A DNA stretch of 64,000 bases from JBEVJK01 sp963791325 (GCA_963791325.1 CAWBRU010000023.1:62001-126000), one strand, 5' to 3'; positions 45,915 through 54,340 are shown, numbered from the stretch's first letter. Made by a program: numbers and translations. Notes: generated by a model not told the origin, from the letters alone.

Positions 45915-46178
45915 TTATCTCCGCAGCCAGCTGGTGAGAGGGGGCCTTGCCTCGGGCGACAGTGGAGTGCGGGGCTTGCTCGGCGTCCCGCCGAGCGCAT
46001 CGAGCCGCGCCTCGCATTCGAGCCGCAGCAGCACCCAGGGGGAGTCGCTTAAGGAAAGGTGCTTGCCGCGCGAGAGATTGAAGTCGTGCTTTGAGCGACC
46101 AACCTTACTCGCCCGGCCAAGCTCTTTGTCGGCACGGATGCAGACCGGATAGCCGCTGTCAGGTATGTTCGTCGCCAT
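45915..46178 (-). CDS. 87-residue hypothetical protein
   Basis: MATNIPDSGYPVCIRADKEL, then FNLSRGKHLSLSDSPWVLLR. Composition is soluble, no signal. The start at 46178 is chosen over the ATG 18 bases upstream; neither has a good ribosome site. Confidence 0.42.
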   Translation of the reverse strand: MATNIPDSGYPVCIRADKELGRASKVGRSKHDFNLSRGKHLSLSDSPWVLLRLECEARLDALGGTPSKPRTPLSPEARPPLTSWLRR

Positions 46179-46276
46179 GAAGTTCGGCCGTCGCATCGGT
46201 GGGACTTCGAGCGCCGAGCCGGCCCTGGCAGGCCGGTTCGGTCCGAACCCAAGGTAGCACGCGAGGAATCAGCACT

Positions 46277-46600
46277 CTAGCCCGTCGAACAGCCGCTCGA
46301 GCCGCGGCCGCTCACAGACCCGAGCGCCGTTGCGATCCCGGCCAGCGCCAGGTCGAAGCGGTCACGCTCTGCCTTCTCCAGAGCCTGCTGCCTCCACCGA
46401 TTGCGCTCATCCTCGACTACGCCCTGGGCGACCCGGATATCCCAATCGAGCGCGATGATCTTTTGGATGACCTGGCCAAGGCAGCGAGCCGCCGCGATAT
46501 CGCCCGAGTTGACGGCGGCCAGCTGCCGACGCTCGGCAGCCTCCCGCATACAGCCGATCTCATCCCACAGATCCAGAAAATGCTTCGTCAAGGGCGTCAA
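46277..46600 (-). CDS. Phage-like small helical protein, paralogue 2
   Basis: 107 residues (FLDLWDEIGCMREAAERRQL, AAVNSGDIAAARCLGQVIQK). It starts inside the last codons of the terminase large subunit (4-base overlap, ATGA type). Close relative of 38987-39256 but with a longer tail. Position right after terminase suggests a packaging-module gene. Confidence 0.7.
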   Translation of the reverse strand: MTPLTKHFLDLWDEIGCMREAAERRQLAAVNSGDIAAARCLGQVIQKIIALDWDIRVAQGVVEDERNRWRQQALEKAERDRFDLALAGIATALGSVSGRGSSGCSTG

Positions 46601-48018
46601 TCCTTAAGTTCGTGCAGCCGAAAAGCTCGGGAGACGAGATACGGAGAGCGGCTGATCTCCGACAGGTCCGGCTCGCGCGCTCGATAGGCGCGGCTCATCA
46701 CGAGGTAGCGAAGCGTGTCGACCAGGTGGTCCTCAAGGTCACTATCGAGGTCCTCGGGATGAGTGGGATCATGTAACATCATAGGCGTTGTTCGGATCAG
46801 ATCGCGGCAGGTCGAAAACACGAACAGCATCGGATTGCCATCGAGGTCGCCCTTCAGCCTGCCGCGCAATTCGGACCAGCCGCCCATCTTCGGGATCGAC
46901 ACCCGGGTGTTGTCGGCGCGGCGGAAGACGGCACCATGACGCATCAGCGTCTCGGCAATTGACGGGCCGCTGATGACGGCAAAGCAGGCCGGATCGGCGA
47001 CGCCGTAATTGATCTTCTCCCGCCTGCCATTGCGTGTTTCACGTTTGACAATCTCGCGGGCGACTTCCTCGGCCGGCAGCTTCAGCCCCTCGTTGGGCTT
47101 GCCCGGTTGCATGCCGTAGTACTCCCGATAAATGACCAGCGCCCCGCGCGGCAACGTCTTGCCATCGTGCACGAACGTGTCCTGGACGACGGCAGCCCAC
47201 AGCACCGCGAACGGCCTGGCGCTGCCCCAGTCGAGACCACGGGCCTTGGTCCACAGTTCAGGGATCGCGAACGGCTCGATGACGTGCTTGCGCCGGGACC
47301 ATTCGGTGAAGAATTGGCCTTCGAGCCCGGCGTCCCAGTCGCCGTCGATCCACATCCGCCTCAGCTCGGCGCTGCCCGAGGCCATCAGCCGCTGGACATA
47401 GTTGGGGTCGTTGGCCAGCAAATGCGGGTTGTCGGCGATCTTCGAAGGGATGAAGCACCGGGTCAGGCCGGTTTCCGGATCGCGAACGATCCTGTCCGGG
47501 CCGTTGTCGACAAAAAACGATTTCAGGGCGAAATGGCTTGGACCGCCAGGATTGCAGGTCAGCCGCATCTGACATTTGACCCCGGCCGAACTGCGCAAGG
47601 TCGCCATCAGCCGCCAGGTTGGCGCCAGCGAGGTGAACTGGCCGGCCTCTTCGATGTAGACGCGGGTCAGCGACCAGCCCTGATAGGCCTCGGCATCGGT
47701 CTCGCGCTCCAGGTAGGCGCACGACAGCCGGGCGCCGTTGGGAAACTGGAAGTAAGAGCCGTGCTCGTGCCACTCGGCAGCCGAGCCGTAGAGCCGGATT
47801 GCGGTCAGGATCGTATCACGCAGGTCAGTGCGTTGCTTGCGCACCATCAGGCCGCGGGCATTGTCGCCGTGCTCGATGGCGTGGTACCAAAAATCGAGCA
47901 GGCTGCCGATTGTCTTGGCGCCACCCCTGGCGCCGCCGAACAGGATGATATCAGCGGGGCAGGTAATGAAGTCCCACTGCCGCCGGGTCGGGGTGACGGC
48001 GACCTCGATCCTCTCCAT
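46597..48018 (-). CDS. Phage terminase large subunit
   Basis: 473 residues. ATPase Walker A GGARGGAKT (about 28-36) and Walker B YIEEAG (about 121-126), then a C-terminal RNase H-like nuclease region (RGLDWGSARPFAVLWAAVV, YGVADPACFAV, EDHLVDTLRYLVMS). It would cut and translocate concatemeric DNA into a capsid. ATG 48018 gives a standard N-terminus; the frame is open to 48699 across the small subunit gene. No portal, protease or capsid gene follows within the window. Confidence 0.92.
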   Translation of the reverse strand: MERIEVAVTPTRRQWDFITCPADIILFGGARGGAKTIGSLLDFWYHAIEHGDNARGLMVRKQRTDLRDTILTAIRLYGSAAEWHEHGSYFQFPNGARLSCAYLERETDAEAYQGWSLTRVYIEEAGQFTSLAPTWRLMATLRSSAGVKCQMRLTCNPGGPSHFALKSFFVDNGPDRIVRDPETGLTRCFIPSKIADNPHLLANDPNYVQRLMASGSAELRRMWIDGDWDAGLEGQFFTEWSRRKHVIEPFAIPELWTKARGLDWGSARPFAVLWAAVVQDTFVHDGKTLPRGALVIYREYYGMQPGKPNEGLKLPAEEVAREIVKRETRNGRREKINYGVADPACFAVISGPSIAETLMRHGAVFRRADNTRVSIPKMGGWSELRGRLKGDLDGNPMLFVFSTCRDLIRTTPMMLHDPTHPEDLDSDLEDHLVDTLRYLVMSRAYRAREPDLSEISRSPYLVSRAFRLHELKD

Positions 48019-48035
48019 GTGCCTACTCCAGGCTG

Positions 48036-48500
48036 CTAATGCCGCGAAAGCCGCCGCTGCCAGTCGTCCTCGGAAAGGATGACACCGGGGGCAACGTCGG
48101 GGGCGGGAGCAGGCCGCCGGACGATGGTCTCGACCTGTGCCTTGTCGACGATCAGGCCATAGAGCTTGTTCTGGGCGACGATGGCGGCAACGGCGGCGCC
48201 GTGCTGGCGGTCCTCGATGGCATTGCGGCGGACTTCCTCGAGCTTGGCGTACTGTCCGTCGACGGTGACGGCGGCACGCTCTGCATGCTTTGCCTGGAGT
48301 TCGGTGATCAGGTTGGCGATCCGGGGATCCTTTAGACGCCAGTGGGCGCGGACGCTGGCGCCAGCAGGCTTGGCCGTGTAGCCCGCCGCACGGCAGGCGT
48401 CGACGCTGCTCATGCCGGCCGCGACCGACTCGGCGAACCGCCGCTGCCGGCTGCTGAGCGGCCGGGACGTTGCGGTGCGCTTGGTCGGCTTGGTCGGCAT
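48036..48500 (-). CDS. Phage terminase small subunit
   Basis: 154 residues of the Terminase_2 type: LSSRQRRFAESVAAGMSSVD, ACRAAGYTAKPAGASV, then a helical core (HAERAAVTVDGQYAKLEEVR, AIVAQNKLYGL). It recognises the packaging site. Seventeen bases separate it from the large subunit gene, as usual. Confidence 0.88.
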   Translation of the reverse strand: MPTKPTKRTATSRPLSSRQRRFAESVAAGMSSVDACRAAGYTAKPAGASVRAHWRLKDPRIANLITELQAKHAERAAVTVDGQYAKLEEVRRNAIEDRQHGAAVAAIVAQNKLYGLIVDKAQVETIVRRPAPAPDVAPGVILSEDDWQRRLSRH

Positions 48501-48574
48501 GGCGGAACACGATAGTCGCCGGGTGCATGCTGCTCAAGGGTGGCGGCCACCCGAGCATCCCTGGGTTCGACCGC

Positions 48575-48814
48575 TCAGCGCGTCCGCAGCCCCATCGCCC
48601 GGCAATGGCGGAGCAACGCGGCCTTGATCTCCGGCAGAGGGATTTTGGGAAAGCGCCTGTGCAGGCCAAGCACTTCGTTCTCGACGTAAATGGTCTCATC
48701 CGGCTTCAGCCCCAGCCGCTCGCGGATGGCAACGCCTCAATTGCCAGCGCCTGGTTGCGGCTCCGCGCGAAGGTCGGCGATGCGTCGCTCGATTTGGCCC
48801 GGTCCCCTGCTCAT
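48575..48814 (-). pseudogene. Winged-helix-like gene relic with internal stop
   Basis: Starts MSRGPGQIERRIADLRAEPQ, matching the gene at 52519-53097, but a two-base deletion shifts the frame and a TGA (48737-48739) follows. In the starting frame beyond the stop the sequence is coding-like but unrelated (KPDETIYVENEVLGLHRRFP, PEIKAALLRHCRAMGL). So it is a recombined or decayed copy. Confidence 0.55.
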
Positions 48815-48817
48815 AGT

Positions 48818-48848
48818 GATAACACTTAAAAGGTTTTTAAGTGTTATC
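48818..48848. promoter_or_regulatory. Long palindrome directly before the start codon, copy 1
   Basis: GATAACACTTAA-7-TTAAGTGTTATC, a perfect 12-bp inverted repeat that ends three bases before the ATG at 48814. It takes the place of a ribosome site. A near copy lies at 53102-53132 before the related gene. Confidence 0.75.
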
Positions 48849-49206
48849 AACTCCGTCGTGGGCGCTGGTGTTCAGCGGCTCACCAGCATCTAGCGCAGAT
48901 TTCTCGAAGCGCGCCGCCGCCAGGAAATCAGCGGTGTCCGGCATCGCCACCTTGGCGGCCGACCATCACCGTCGACTGCAGATAGCGTTGCTCCTCCGGG
49001 GCAACCGCATGATGCGCATCGTCTCGCCCATGATCAGCGGCGCCATGAACGACCCGCCTGCTCGGGATCTCTCGACCACAGAGGCGAGGTTCAGACGGCA
49101 CCCGTTGAGCCAAGCTAGATCACCGGCCGTGCACGACTGAGCGCCCCGGCGCCAGTTTCGCCCGGAGCGCCGGTTGGCAGGCTACTCATTCTTTGCTCTC
49201 GATGCC
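48849..49206. other. Intergenic, no gene seen
   Basis: About 360 bases between the palindrome and the next small gene. No convincing gene, repeat or terminator. Confidence 0.45.
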
Positions 49207-49392
49207 TCACAAAGAGGTCGGCTCCAGAAGGTACTTCACGCTGACAATGAGCGTAAAGGCGAGCAAGGCGAGGACAAGTGCCCAGCCCAGAGGCACTCTA
49301 TCTACCAAGCGCGGCCGGCTTAGCCGCGCGAACGGAAATTCATCAGGTTCCAGCTCGATTTTTTGCAAGTTCCGATCCGCCGACTGCTTCAA
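49207..49392 (-). CDS. Small tail-anchored membrane protein
   Basis: 61 residues: charged N-terminal half (QKIELEPDEFPFARLSRPRL), one C-terminal hydrophobic helix (GWALVLALLAFTLIVSVKYL) and a short tail. Same layout as the two larger paralogues that follow, though without their shared end sequence. Confidence 0.5.
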   Translation of the reverse strand: MKQSADRNLQKIELEPDEFPFARLSRPRLVDRVPLGWALVLALLAFTLIVSVKYLLEPTSL

Positions 49393-49716
49393 AGGCTCAA
49401 CTCCAAGAGCACAGACCTGTAGGAGCTTCGGGTCCCTCCCACTTTCTGCCGCAAGCGGGACCCGAATGTGCGCGCAGCTTGCCTAACAGGAGATATATCG
49501 CTGGGTCGACACGGTGCTAGACGGACCAAAGTCCCGACATAATCGACAAAAGTGCCGGATCACGTTCAAAGGGACTATCTCCCGTCAAAGCCCCTATCTC
49601 CTTGGAGAGGATCGGGCGGGGCCATCCGTCTGAGGCGAGGCGCTCCGTGAGGGCACCGCGGTGTCCTCTTGCTTCGTCGAGTCACATGGGAATGGCAGTG
49701 CCAAACCTTCTGGCCC

Positions 49717-50055
49717 TCATGGAGCAGGTTCCTCCTGATTTGGGCCGTTCGGCACCAGACCCAAGTCGATGTTGGTGAACAGTTCGACAGCCGCCAGGAT
49801 TGCCAATCCACTGACCAGAACGATTGCCAGCCAATGCTGCTTGCTGGCGAGCCAATCGCGCAGGCGCGGATGAATCCGCTCGAACGGGAAAGGAGCGAGG
49901 ACGGGATGCAGAGGCGGCGACACTTCTTCGTCGAAGAGCCTCAGAAACTCCGCCTCGTTATCGTTGGTCCTCTGAGATCCGTCGTCTGGCGTCGGCAAGT
50001 CTTTCACCGTCGCTGCGGATCTTTTCCTAGACTTCACTTGCTTCAGGCCAACCAT
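49717..50055 (-). CDS. Tail-anchored membrane protein, paralogue 1
   Basis: 112 residues beginning MVGLKQ. The N-terminal two-thirds is charged; the end (RDWLASKQHWLAIVLVSGLA, ELFTNIDLGLVPNGPNQEEP) holds one membrane helix and a conserved periplasmic tail. The same start and end define the next gene. Confidence 0.68.
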   Translation of the reverse strand: MVGLKQVKSRKRSAATVKDLPTPDDGSQRTNDNEAEFLRLFDEEVSPPLHPVLAPFPFERIHPRLRDWLASKQHWLAIVLVSGLAILAAVELFTNIDLGLVPNGPNQEEPAP

Positions 50056-50212
50056 GCCTTCCTCTTTGGCTGCCTCTCACTTAAATGCCCGGGCGGTGTG
50101 CCGAGCGAGGTCCTCAACCGCCGGCTCAGGAAGGGTCCAGGCCGGGGCGGAGCCAGTCCTTGGACAACGGCTGCGCGGTCTCCAGAAGAGGGCCGTCCCG
50201 ATCCTGCTGCCG

Positions 50213-50653
50213 TCATGGCGTGGGTTCCTCCTGATGTGGGTCATTGGGCACGAGCCCCAAGTCGATATTGGTGAACAGTTCGATAGCCACCACGCTTACG
50301 AAGCCGCTGACCAGAACGATCACCAGCCAATACTGCTTGCCAGCAAGCCAATCGCGCCAGAGCCGGCCCCACCGACTTTGCCGGAGCCCATCGAACCGCT
50401 CGACCCGGTCGAGATGGTAGTTGCCGATATCAAGCCGCTGCCCGGAATTGTTGTCGTTTGCCATATCCATCGCGCCTCCTGTGAGACCTGGCTGGAGAGG
50501 AGAGTCGGAAGAGCCCCCGCCGCTCTCGGGCAAAAGCGGCAGGGGCTGCCCACCGCCTTGCAGCGCTCCCGTGGGGTCGGGGGTCGTAACCTCCGTCATC
50601 GGGCCGGTCGCGCTATCGGTTGCGGTGTTGGGTCGTTGCTTGAGGCCAACCAT
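50213..50653 (-). CDS. Tail-anchored membrane protein, paralogue 2
   Basis: 146 residues from MVGLKQRPN (ATG 50653; frame open to 50725 without a better start). Its Pro/Gly/Ser-rich N-terminal part is unlike paralogue 1, but the end (RDWLAGKQYWLVIVLVSGFV, ELFTNIDLGLVPNDPHQEEP) is nearly the same. A tandem duplication with diversified cytoplasmic portion. Confidence 0.68.
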   Translation of the reverse strand: MVGLKQRPNTATDSATGPMTEVTTPDPTGALQGGGQPLPLLPESGGGSSDSPLQPGLTGGAMDMANDNNSGQRLDIGNYHLDRVERFDGLRQSRWGRLWRDWLAGKQYWLVIVLVSGFVSVVAIELFTNIDLGLVPNDPHQEEPTP

Positions 50654-50721
50654 ACCTTCCTCTTTGGCTGCCGAACTCATCAGAGATGCTGTGAATTCTG
50701 TTGTTACCATTGGTCGCCAGC

Positions 50722-51015
50722 TCACCGGATGTCCTTATTCTCCGGTTGGTCTAGCAGGCCGGGTAGGGTGATGGTTCCCTGCACCGGCTCGTCGGGCGGC
50801 GCCGACCGTTCCTCACCTGGGTGGGTGCGCAGCCATTCGACAGCGGCTCTGTCAATGCAGGAGCCCTGGCTGAATCCCGAGCTCGGCCACTCCTTTTTGC
50901 ACTTGTCCTCAAGCTCTCCGCCCACGTCTAACGGGATGTTGTGCATCAAGTGTCTGGCCAGCGCGCCTGTCACTGACAAAGAAAGGATAACCAGCGCGAA
51001 CAGCATGCGTGTCAT
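50722..51015 (-). CDS. Small secreted disulfide protein, paralogue 2
   Basis: 97 residues: signal peptide (LFALVILSLSVTGALA), then HLMHNIPLDVGGELEDKCKK, EWPSSGFSQGSCIDRA, EWLRTHPGEE. Shares the cysteine pair and W-P-S-x-x-F spacing with the gene at 41380. AAGGGA precedes ATG 51015. Lies just upstream of the tail-anchored gene in the same direction. Confidence 0.72.
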   Translation of the reverse strand: MTRMLFALVILSLSVTGALARHLMHNIPLDVGGELEDKCKKEWPSSGFSQGSCIDRAAVEWLRTHPGEERSAPPDEPVQGTITLPGLLDQPENKDIR

Positions 51016-51167
51016 TAGTGATTTCCCTTGTCCTGTTCGTCTAGGTCTATAGTGCTCGGGCTTTACTTGCCCTTGCCACCACCGGAATTCTGGCCACCAT
51101 TGCCATTGCCGTTCCCGCCGGCATTGCTGCCTCGTTGGCGTTCGCCGGATCGCGGCGAACATGAGCC

Positions 51168-51359
51168 TCACCGGCAGGTGCGCAAAAGCGCCTGACAATG
51201 ACGTTCGACGTGAACAATAAGCTCCTCGATGGGATGTCCCGGGAACTCGCTCTGCAGCCACCGCGCCATGGCACGCCTATCGACCTCAGTGGTCGCCGGC
51301 AGCGCTACAAACGCAGCGCAGATGGCAAGGCTTATGCGTTGCGGGTCATTTTCGTTCAT
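51168..51359 (-). CDS. Small protein related to the 55.4 kb membrane protein, soluble form
   Basis: 63 residues. TEVDRRAMARWLQSEFPGHP and IEELIVHVERHCQALL match the domain of the 55425-55760 protein (TEIDVRAMARWLQTEFPGTK, LEVLVEQVERQCKSLA). This one ends before the membrane helix. Unknown role. Confidence 0.62.
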   Translation of the reverse strand: MNENDPQRISLAICAAFVALPATTEVDRRAMARWLQSEFPGHPIEELIVHVERHCQALLRTCR

Positions 51360-51412
51360 CGGCCTAACTCATCTTCGCGCCTCGCCTGTGCGCGCGGGAT
51401 GTGTACTGCGGC

Positions 51413-51550
51413 TTAGTGGCTACGCTCTAGGCCGGCCGAGGGAGCCGGACACTTGACCGTGTACTGCTGGCTCCAGACACTGAAACAAACAGCCATGTTC
51501 ATTGCCGTCACGAGGAGGCAGATCATAATGGCGACGTGTCGTTCTGCCAC
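51413..51550 (-). CDS. 45-residue membrane peptide
   Basis: From GTG 51550: a hydrophobic start (IMICLLVTAMNMAVCFSVW) then a short polar tail with a cysteine. One membrane span. No strong ribosome site, so it may be chance. Confidence 0.38.
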   Translation of the reverse strand: MAERHVAIMICLLVTAMNMAVCFSVWSQQYTVKCPAPSAGLERSH

Positions 51551-52518
51551 AGCAAGGTAACCTTAGGGACGTATATTACCTGTGCCACATGGCAGAAAGT
51601 TAGAGCAATACAGCCCTATCAGGAGGATGTAATCCAAATGGATGAGGGCTCCTAACCCGTGGTGAGGCCCCTCACACATCTCTAGACTAGCGTGCCCTCG
51701 TGCCGGCCGGCGGCGGTGGGCCCGGCGGAGGAGAGTTGTTTCAGCGACGGACTGGCTCCGCCCCGGCATGGACTACCCTTCAGCTGGGGGGCCGGTGCAA
51801 TCTTCATTTCGACCGGCGGCGTCACCGCACCTCAGACGAAGCTCCCCGGCTTGCAACCCTTCGCTTTCGCTCCCGCGATCCGCGCCACCAGGCGCGTCAT
51901 ACTATTTAGCTGTTCTGACGCTGTTGTATCCAGGAAGTTTTCATGGTCATTCCGCATCATCGACGCAGCTCACTTTGAGCGCTTTGATGAGAGGTTTGGT
52001 GTTTATAGATACAAGAAATGCGCGTTTTGACTAAAGCATTCAACAAGTCAGCCGCCTATTCAAAGGTGAGCCGAGTAGGCTAATAAATCCCTGTTGCGCT
52101 CAGCACGCCGGTGGTTGTCACCAGCGGCTATGCAGCGGCGTGCGGTCATCGGTGAGCGAGGCCTTCTCCGGCTCCGGCAACTCGGCCAGGCCCAACCGAG
52201 CTAGGGCGCCCTCATTCGCCCCAGCCGCCGGTCAAAGCGGCGCCGACTGCCGCAGGGATGGCGCGCGCGGCGGAGCGCGGTGCCGTGCCGCTTTGCGGCG
52301 GCTCACTACCTCGGCACCCTGATTGGCGAGATCGGCCATCGGCGTGGCGCCCGCAGGGTGGAGTAGCGGCTGGGCGGCAGGGAAAGAGCCATGATCGGGT
52401 CCGTCGTCAGGGAGGCGCGCCTCCTGCTCGGCCGGCCGGGCGCGGCACAGCTATTGTCGCCGTATCTCGGGATCGTCAACAAGCGGCCGAAAACTGCTTG
52501 CTGGCCAGGAAGGCATCG
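51551..52518. other. Nearly 1 kb without a supported gene
   Basis: Open frames on both strands are short, lack ribosome sites and resemble no family. 51,880-52,090 is markedly AT-richer. Could be the remains of a deleted gene or a regulatory region for the converging small genes. Confidence 0.45.
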
Positions 52519-53097
52519 TCAGTCGTCGTGGGAGCGCCGTGAGGTGTAGAAGAGGCCACGATCATCGACCTGGCCGTAAACCGTGACGTACGAGTGCCAC
52601 AATTCGCTCCGGTTGAGACGGACGGTCTCGTCGCGATGGCGGACGACGACGAACCGGGCGCTGACTTCCTCGATGACGACTTCCGTCCAGATGGAGGGGC
52701 GATGCTTTTCGGTTTCGCCCGCCCAGACCTGCAAGGGAAGATTGGCTGGATAGAAGTGCAGCCGTCCCTTGAGCATGGTCGTCTGCCAGGACCGCCGCTC
52801 GTAGCTGCCGCGGCGGCGCCAGATACCGATCCGGCGGACGAAGGCGCGCAGCGGCGCCATCTCGGGACTGCGCCGGATAGCGTAGTGCATCCGGCCAAGA
52901 CGCCTGTCGGTCTCAAGAACGCGCTCGACCAGCCGGTGGGCAGCCCGAGTCGCAGCAAGCCGCTGGGCGCGGGTTGAGGACCGGCCCGCGAGACTGTAGG
53001 CGGCATCGGTGATCGTCTCAATTGTCAGCGCCTGGTTGCGGCTCCGAGCGAAGAGTTTGGCGATAGCTCGCTCGATTCGGCCTGGCCCCCTACTCAT
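52519..53097 (-). CDS. Winged-helix-like accessory protein
   Basis: 192 residues from ATG 53097. N-terminal MSRGPGRIERAIAKLFARSR, QALTIETITDAAYSLAG is the HTH-like start found on many rhizobial plasmids and phages; then a basic middle (RIGIWRRRGSYERRSWQ) and a beta-rich end (VVRHRDETVRLNRSELWHSY). The palindrome at 53102 abuts its start, suggesting autoregulation. A decayed copy is at 48575-48814. Confidence 0.65.
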   Translation of the reverse strand: MSRGPGRIERAIAKLFARSRNQALTIETITDAAYSLAGRSSTRAQRLAATRAAHRLVERVLETDRRLGRMHYAIRRSPEMAPLRAFVRRIGIWRRRGSYERRSWQTTMLKGRLHFYPANLPLQVWAGETEKHRPSIWTEVVIEEVSARFVVVRHRDETVRLNRSELWHSYVTVYGQVDDRGLFYTSRRSHDD

Positions 53098-53101
53098 ACC
53101 T

Positions 53102-53132
53102 GATAACACTTACACGGTTTCTAAGTGTTATC
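53102..53132. promoter_or_regulatory. Long palindrome directly before the start codon, copy 2
   Basis: GATAACACTTA-9-TAAGTGTTATC, 11 bp perfect arms. It ends four bases from ATG 53097. Same arms as 48818-48848; the loop bases differ, so the arms are what is conserved. Confidence 0.78.
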
Positions 53133-53206
53133 AACTTCCGCCCGCGTGACAAGGTGGTGGTGGCTTCAATCGTCTCGCGAGCCACAAGCGACACAGAAGC
53201 CGAGTT

Positions 53207-53905
53207 TCATGACGCACGCTCCAGGCGCTTGCGCGCATTCAGGACCGCTGTATGCGTCCACTTGCCACCGCGCGCAGTCTGGACGCCGAGCCTGTTCAAC
53301 TCCTGCGCGGCCTTGTTGGCGCTGAGGTCGGCCAACTTCTCAAGCGCCGGCTGGACCAACCGAGCGAATGCATCCGCCTGATCGCGCACTGCTGCGCCGG
53401 CTTTCTGAGCCGCGGCTGCTGCCGCGACCTTGTCATGAAAGCCCGCTGCCTCGCGATAGCCACCCAACTTGGTGCCCCGCGCCTTGGCCGCCGCCAGTGC
53501 CGCCTTCGTCCTGGTCGAAATCGCCTCGCGCACCTGTTCGGCGACCAGTGCCATGATGCCGACGGTCAATCGGTTAGCGTTGGGCATGTCGACGGCGACG
53601 AAATCGACGCCCGCATCGCGGAGGCTGAGCAGGAAGACCGGGTCGCGGGAAAGCCGGTCGAGGCGGCTGATGATGAGCTTGGCGCCGTAGCGCCGGGCCG
53701 CCTCGCAGGCCCGCGCCAGGCCGGGGCGATTGCGGTGGCTGCGGCCGCTCTCGATCTCGACGATCTCCTCGACCACCTGCCAGTTGCCGCCGTTGAGCCA
53801 GGTCTCGACCGCGGCGCGCTGGGCTTCCAGGCCGAGTCCCGACTCGCCCTGCTTGGCCGTCGAAACACGGAGGTAACTGATAAACTTCCCTTGGTGCCGG
53901 GTCAT
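53207..53905 (-). CDS. Serine recombinase (resolvase/invertase family)
   Basis: 232 residues. Catalytic serine at about S15 (ISYLRVSTAKQGESG), resolvase motifs SRLDRLSRD and TVGIMALVAEQVREAIS, and a C-terminal Recombinase-like HTH (AAQELNRLGVQTARGGKWTH). ATG 53905 follows AAGGAAC; longer starts to 54004 are in an AT-rich leader. It would resolve dimers or excise the element. An imperfect palindrome is directly upstream. Confidence 0.92.
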   Translation of the reverse strand: MTRHQGKFISYLRVSTAKQGESGLGLEAQRAAVETWLNGGNWQVVEEIVEIESGRSHRNRPGLARACEAARRYGAKLIISRLDRLSRDPVFLLSLRDAGVDFVAVDMPNANRLTVGIMALVAEQVREAISTRTKAALAAAKARGTKLGGYREAAGFHDKVAAAAAAQKAGAAVRDQADAFARLVQPALEKLADLSANKAAQELNRLGVQTARGGKWTHTAVLNARKRLERAS

Positions 53906-53911
53906 GGCCTT

Positions 53912-53961
53912 GTTCCTTGCTGACACTCTTCTACCAACGTTGAAGAGTTTTTGCAAGGAAC
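53912..53961. promoter_or_regulatory. Inverted repeat upstream of the serine recombinase
   Basis: GTTCCTTGC pairs with GCAAGGAAC and ACTCTTC with GAAGAGT around an unpaired centre, about 50 bases in all. Could be a recombination (res-like) site, an operator, or both. Confidence 0.55.
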
Positions 53962-54076
53962 TTCGCCGGGATTGTCTATTCATAAGCGGTGACGAGTTCG
54001 CCACCTGCGCAGCCCGCTACAGGTCAAGAAGGTATGTCGCACTACTTCAGCTATCGTGACTTAGCCGAGGCTTAGT

Positions 54077-54340
54077 TCATCGACGGCTCGTCGTCTTCCC
54101 CGTGCTCTCCAACTCCTCAAGCAGCTGTGCCAGCAGCTGGTAGTCGGGGCGATTGGGCTCGGCGTCCTAGTGCTCAACGGTGGCGCGAAAGGCCGATTCG
54201 AACAGACCGGGCGGCAATGTGCCGGAATTGACGAGGCAGCGCGCCAGGGTTGTGATGGCGACCATGTTGGCTATCGCGTGATAGCCGATCAGCTGCAAGG
54301 TCAGGTCGAGATGGGGCGGTTTCTTTCCCATAGCCGTCAT
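54077..54340 (-). pseudogene. Small protein gene with in-frame TAG
   Basis: ATG 54340 reads MTAMGKKPPHLDLTLQLIGY, ARCLVNSGTLPPGLFESAFR, then TAG at 54167-54169, and the same frame continues DAEPNRPDYQLLAQLLEELE to TGA at 54077. Without the amber codon it would be 87 residues. Both sides look coding, so the stop is recent or read through. Confidence 0.5.

Noticed and set aside
51563..51769. Leftward 68-codon ORF ending in LLIGLYCSNFLPCGTG
   Set aside because: Starts in GC-rich shadow sequence and lacks a ribosome site; not enough to call.
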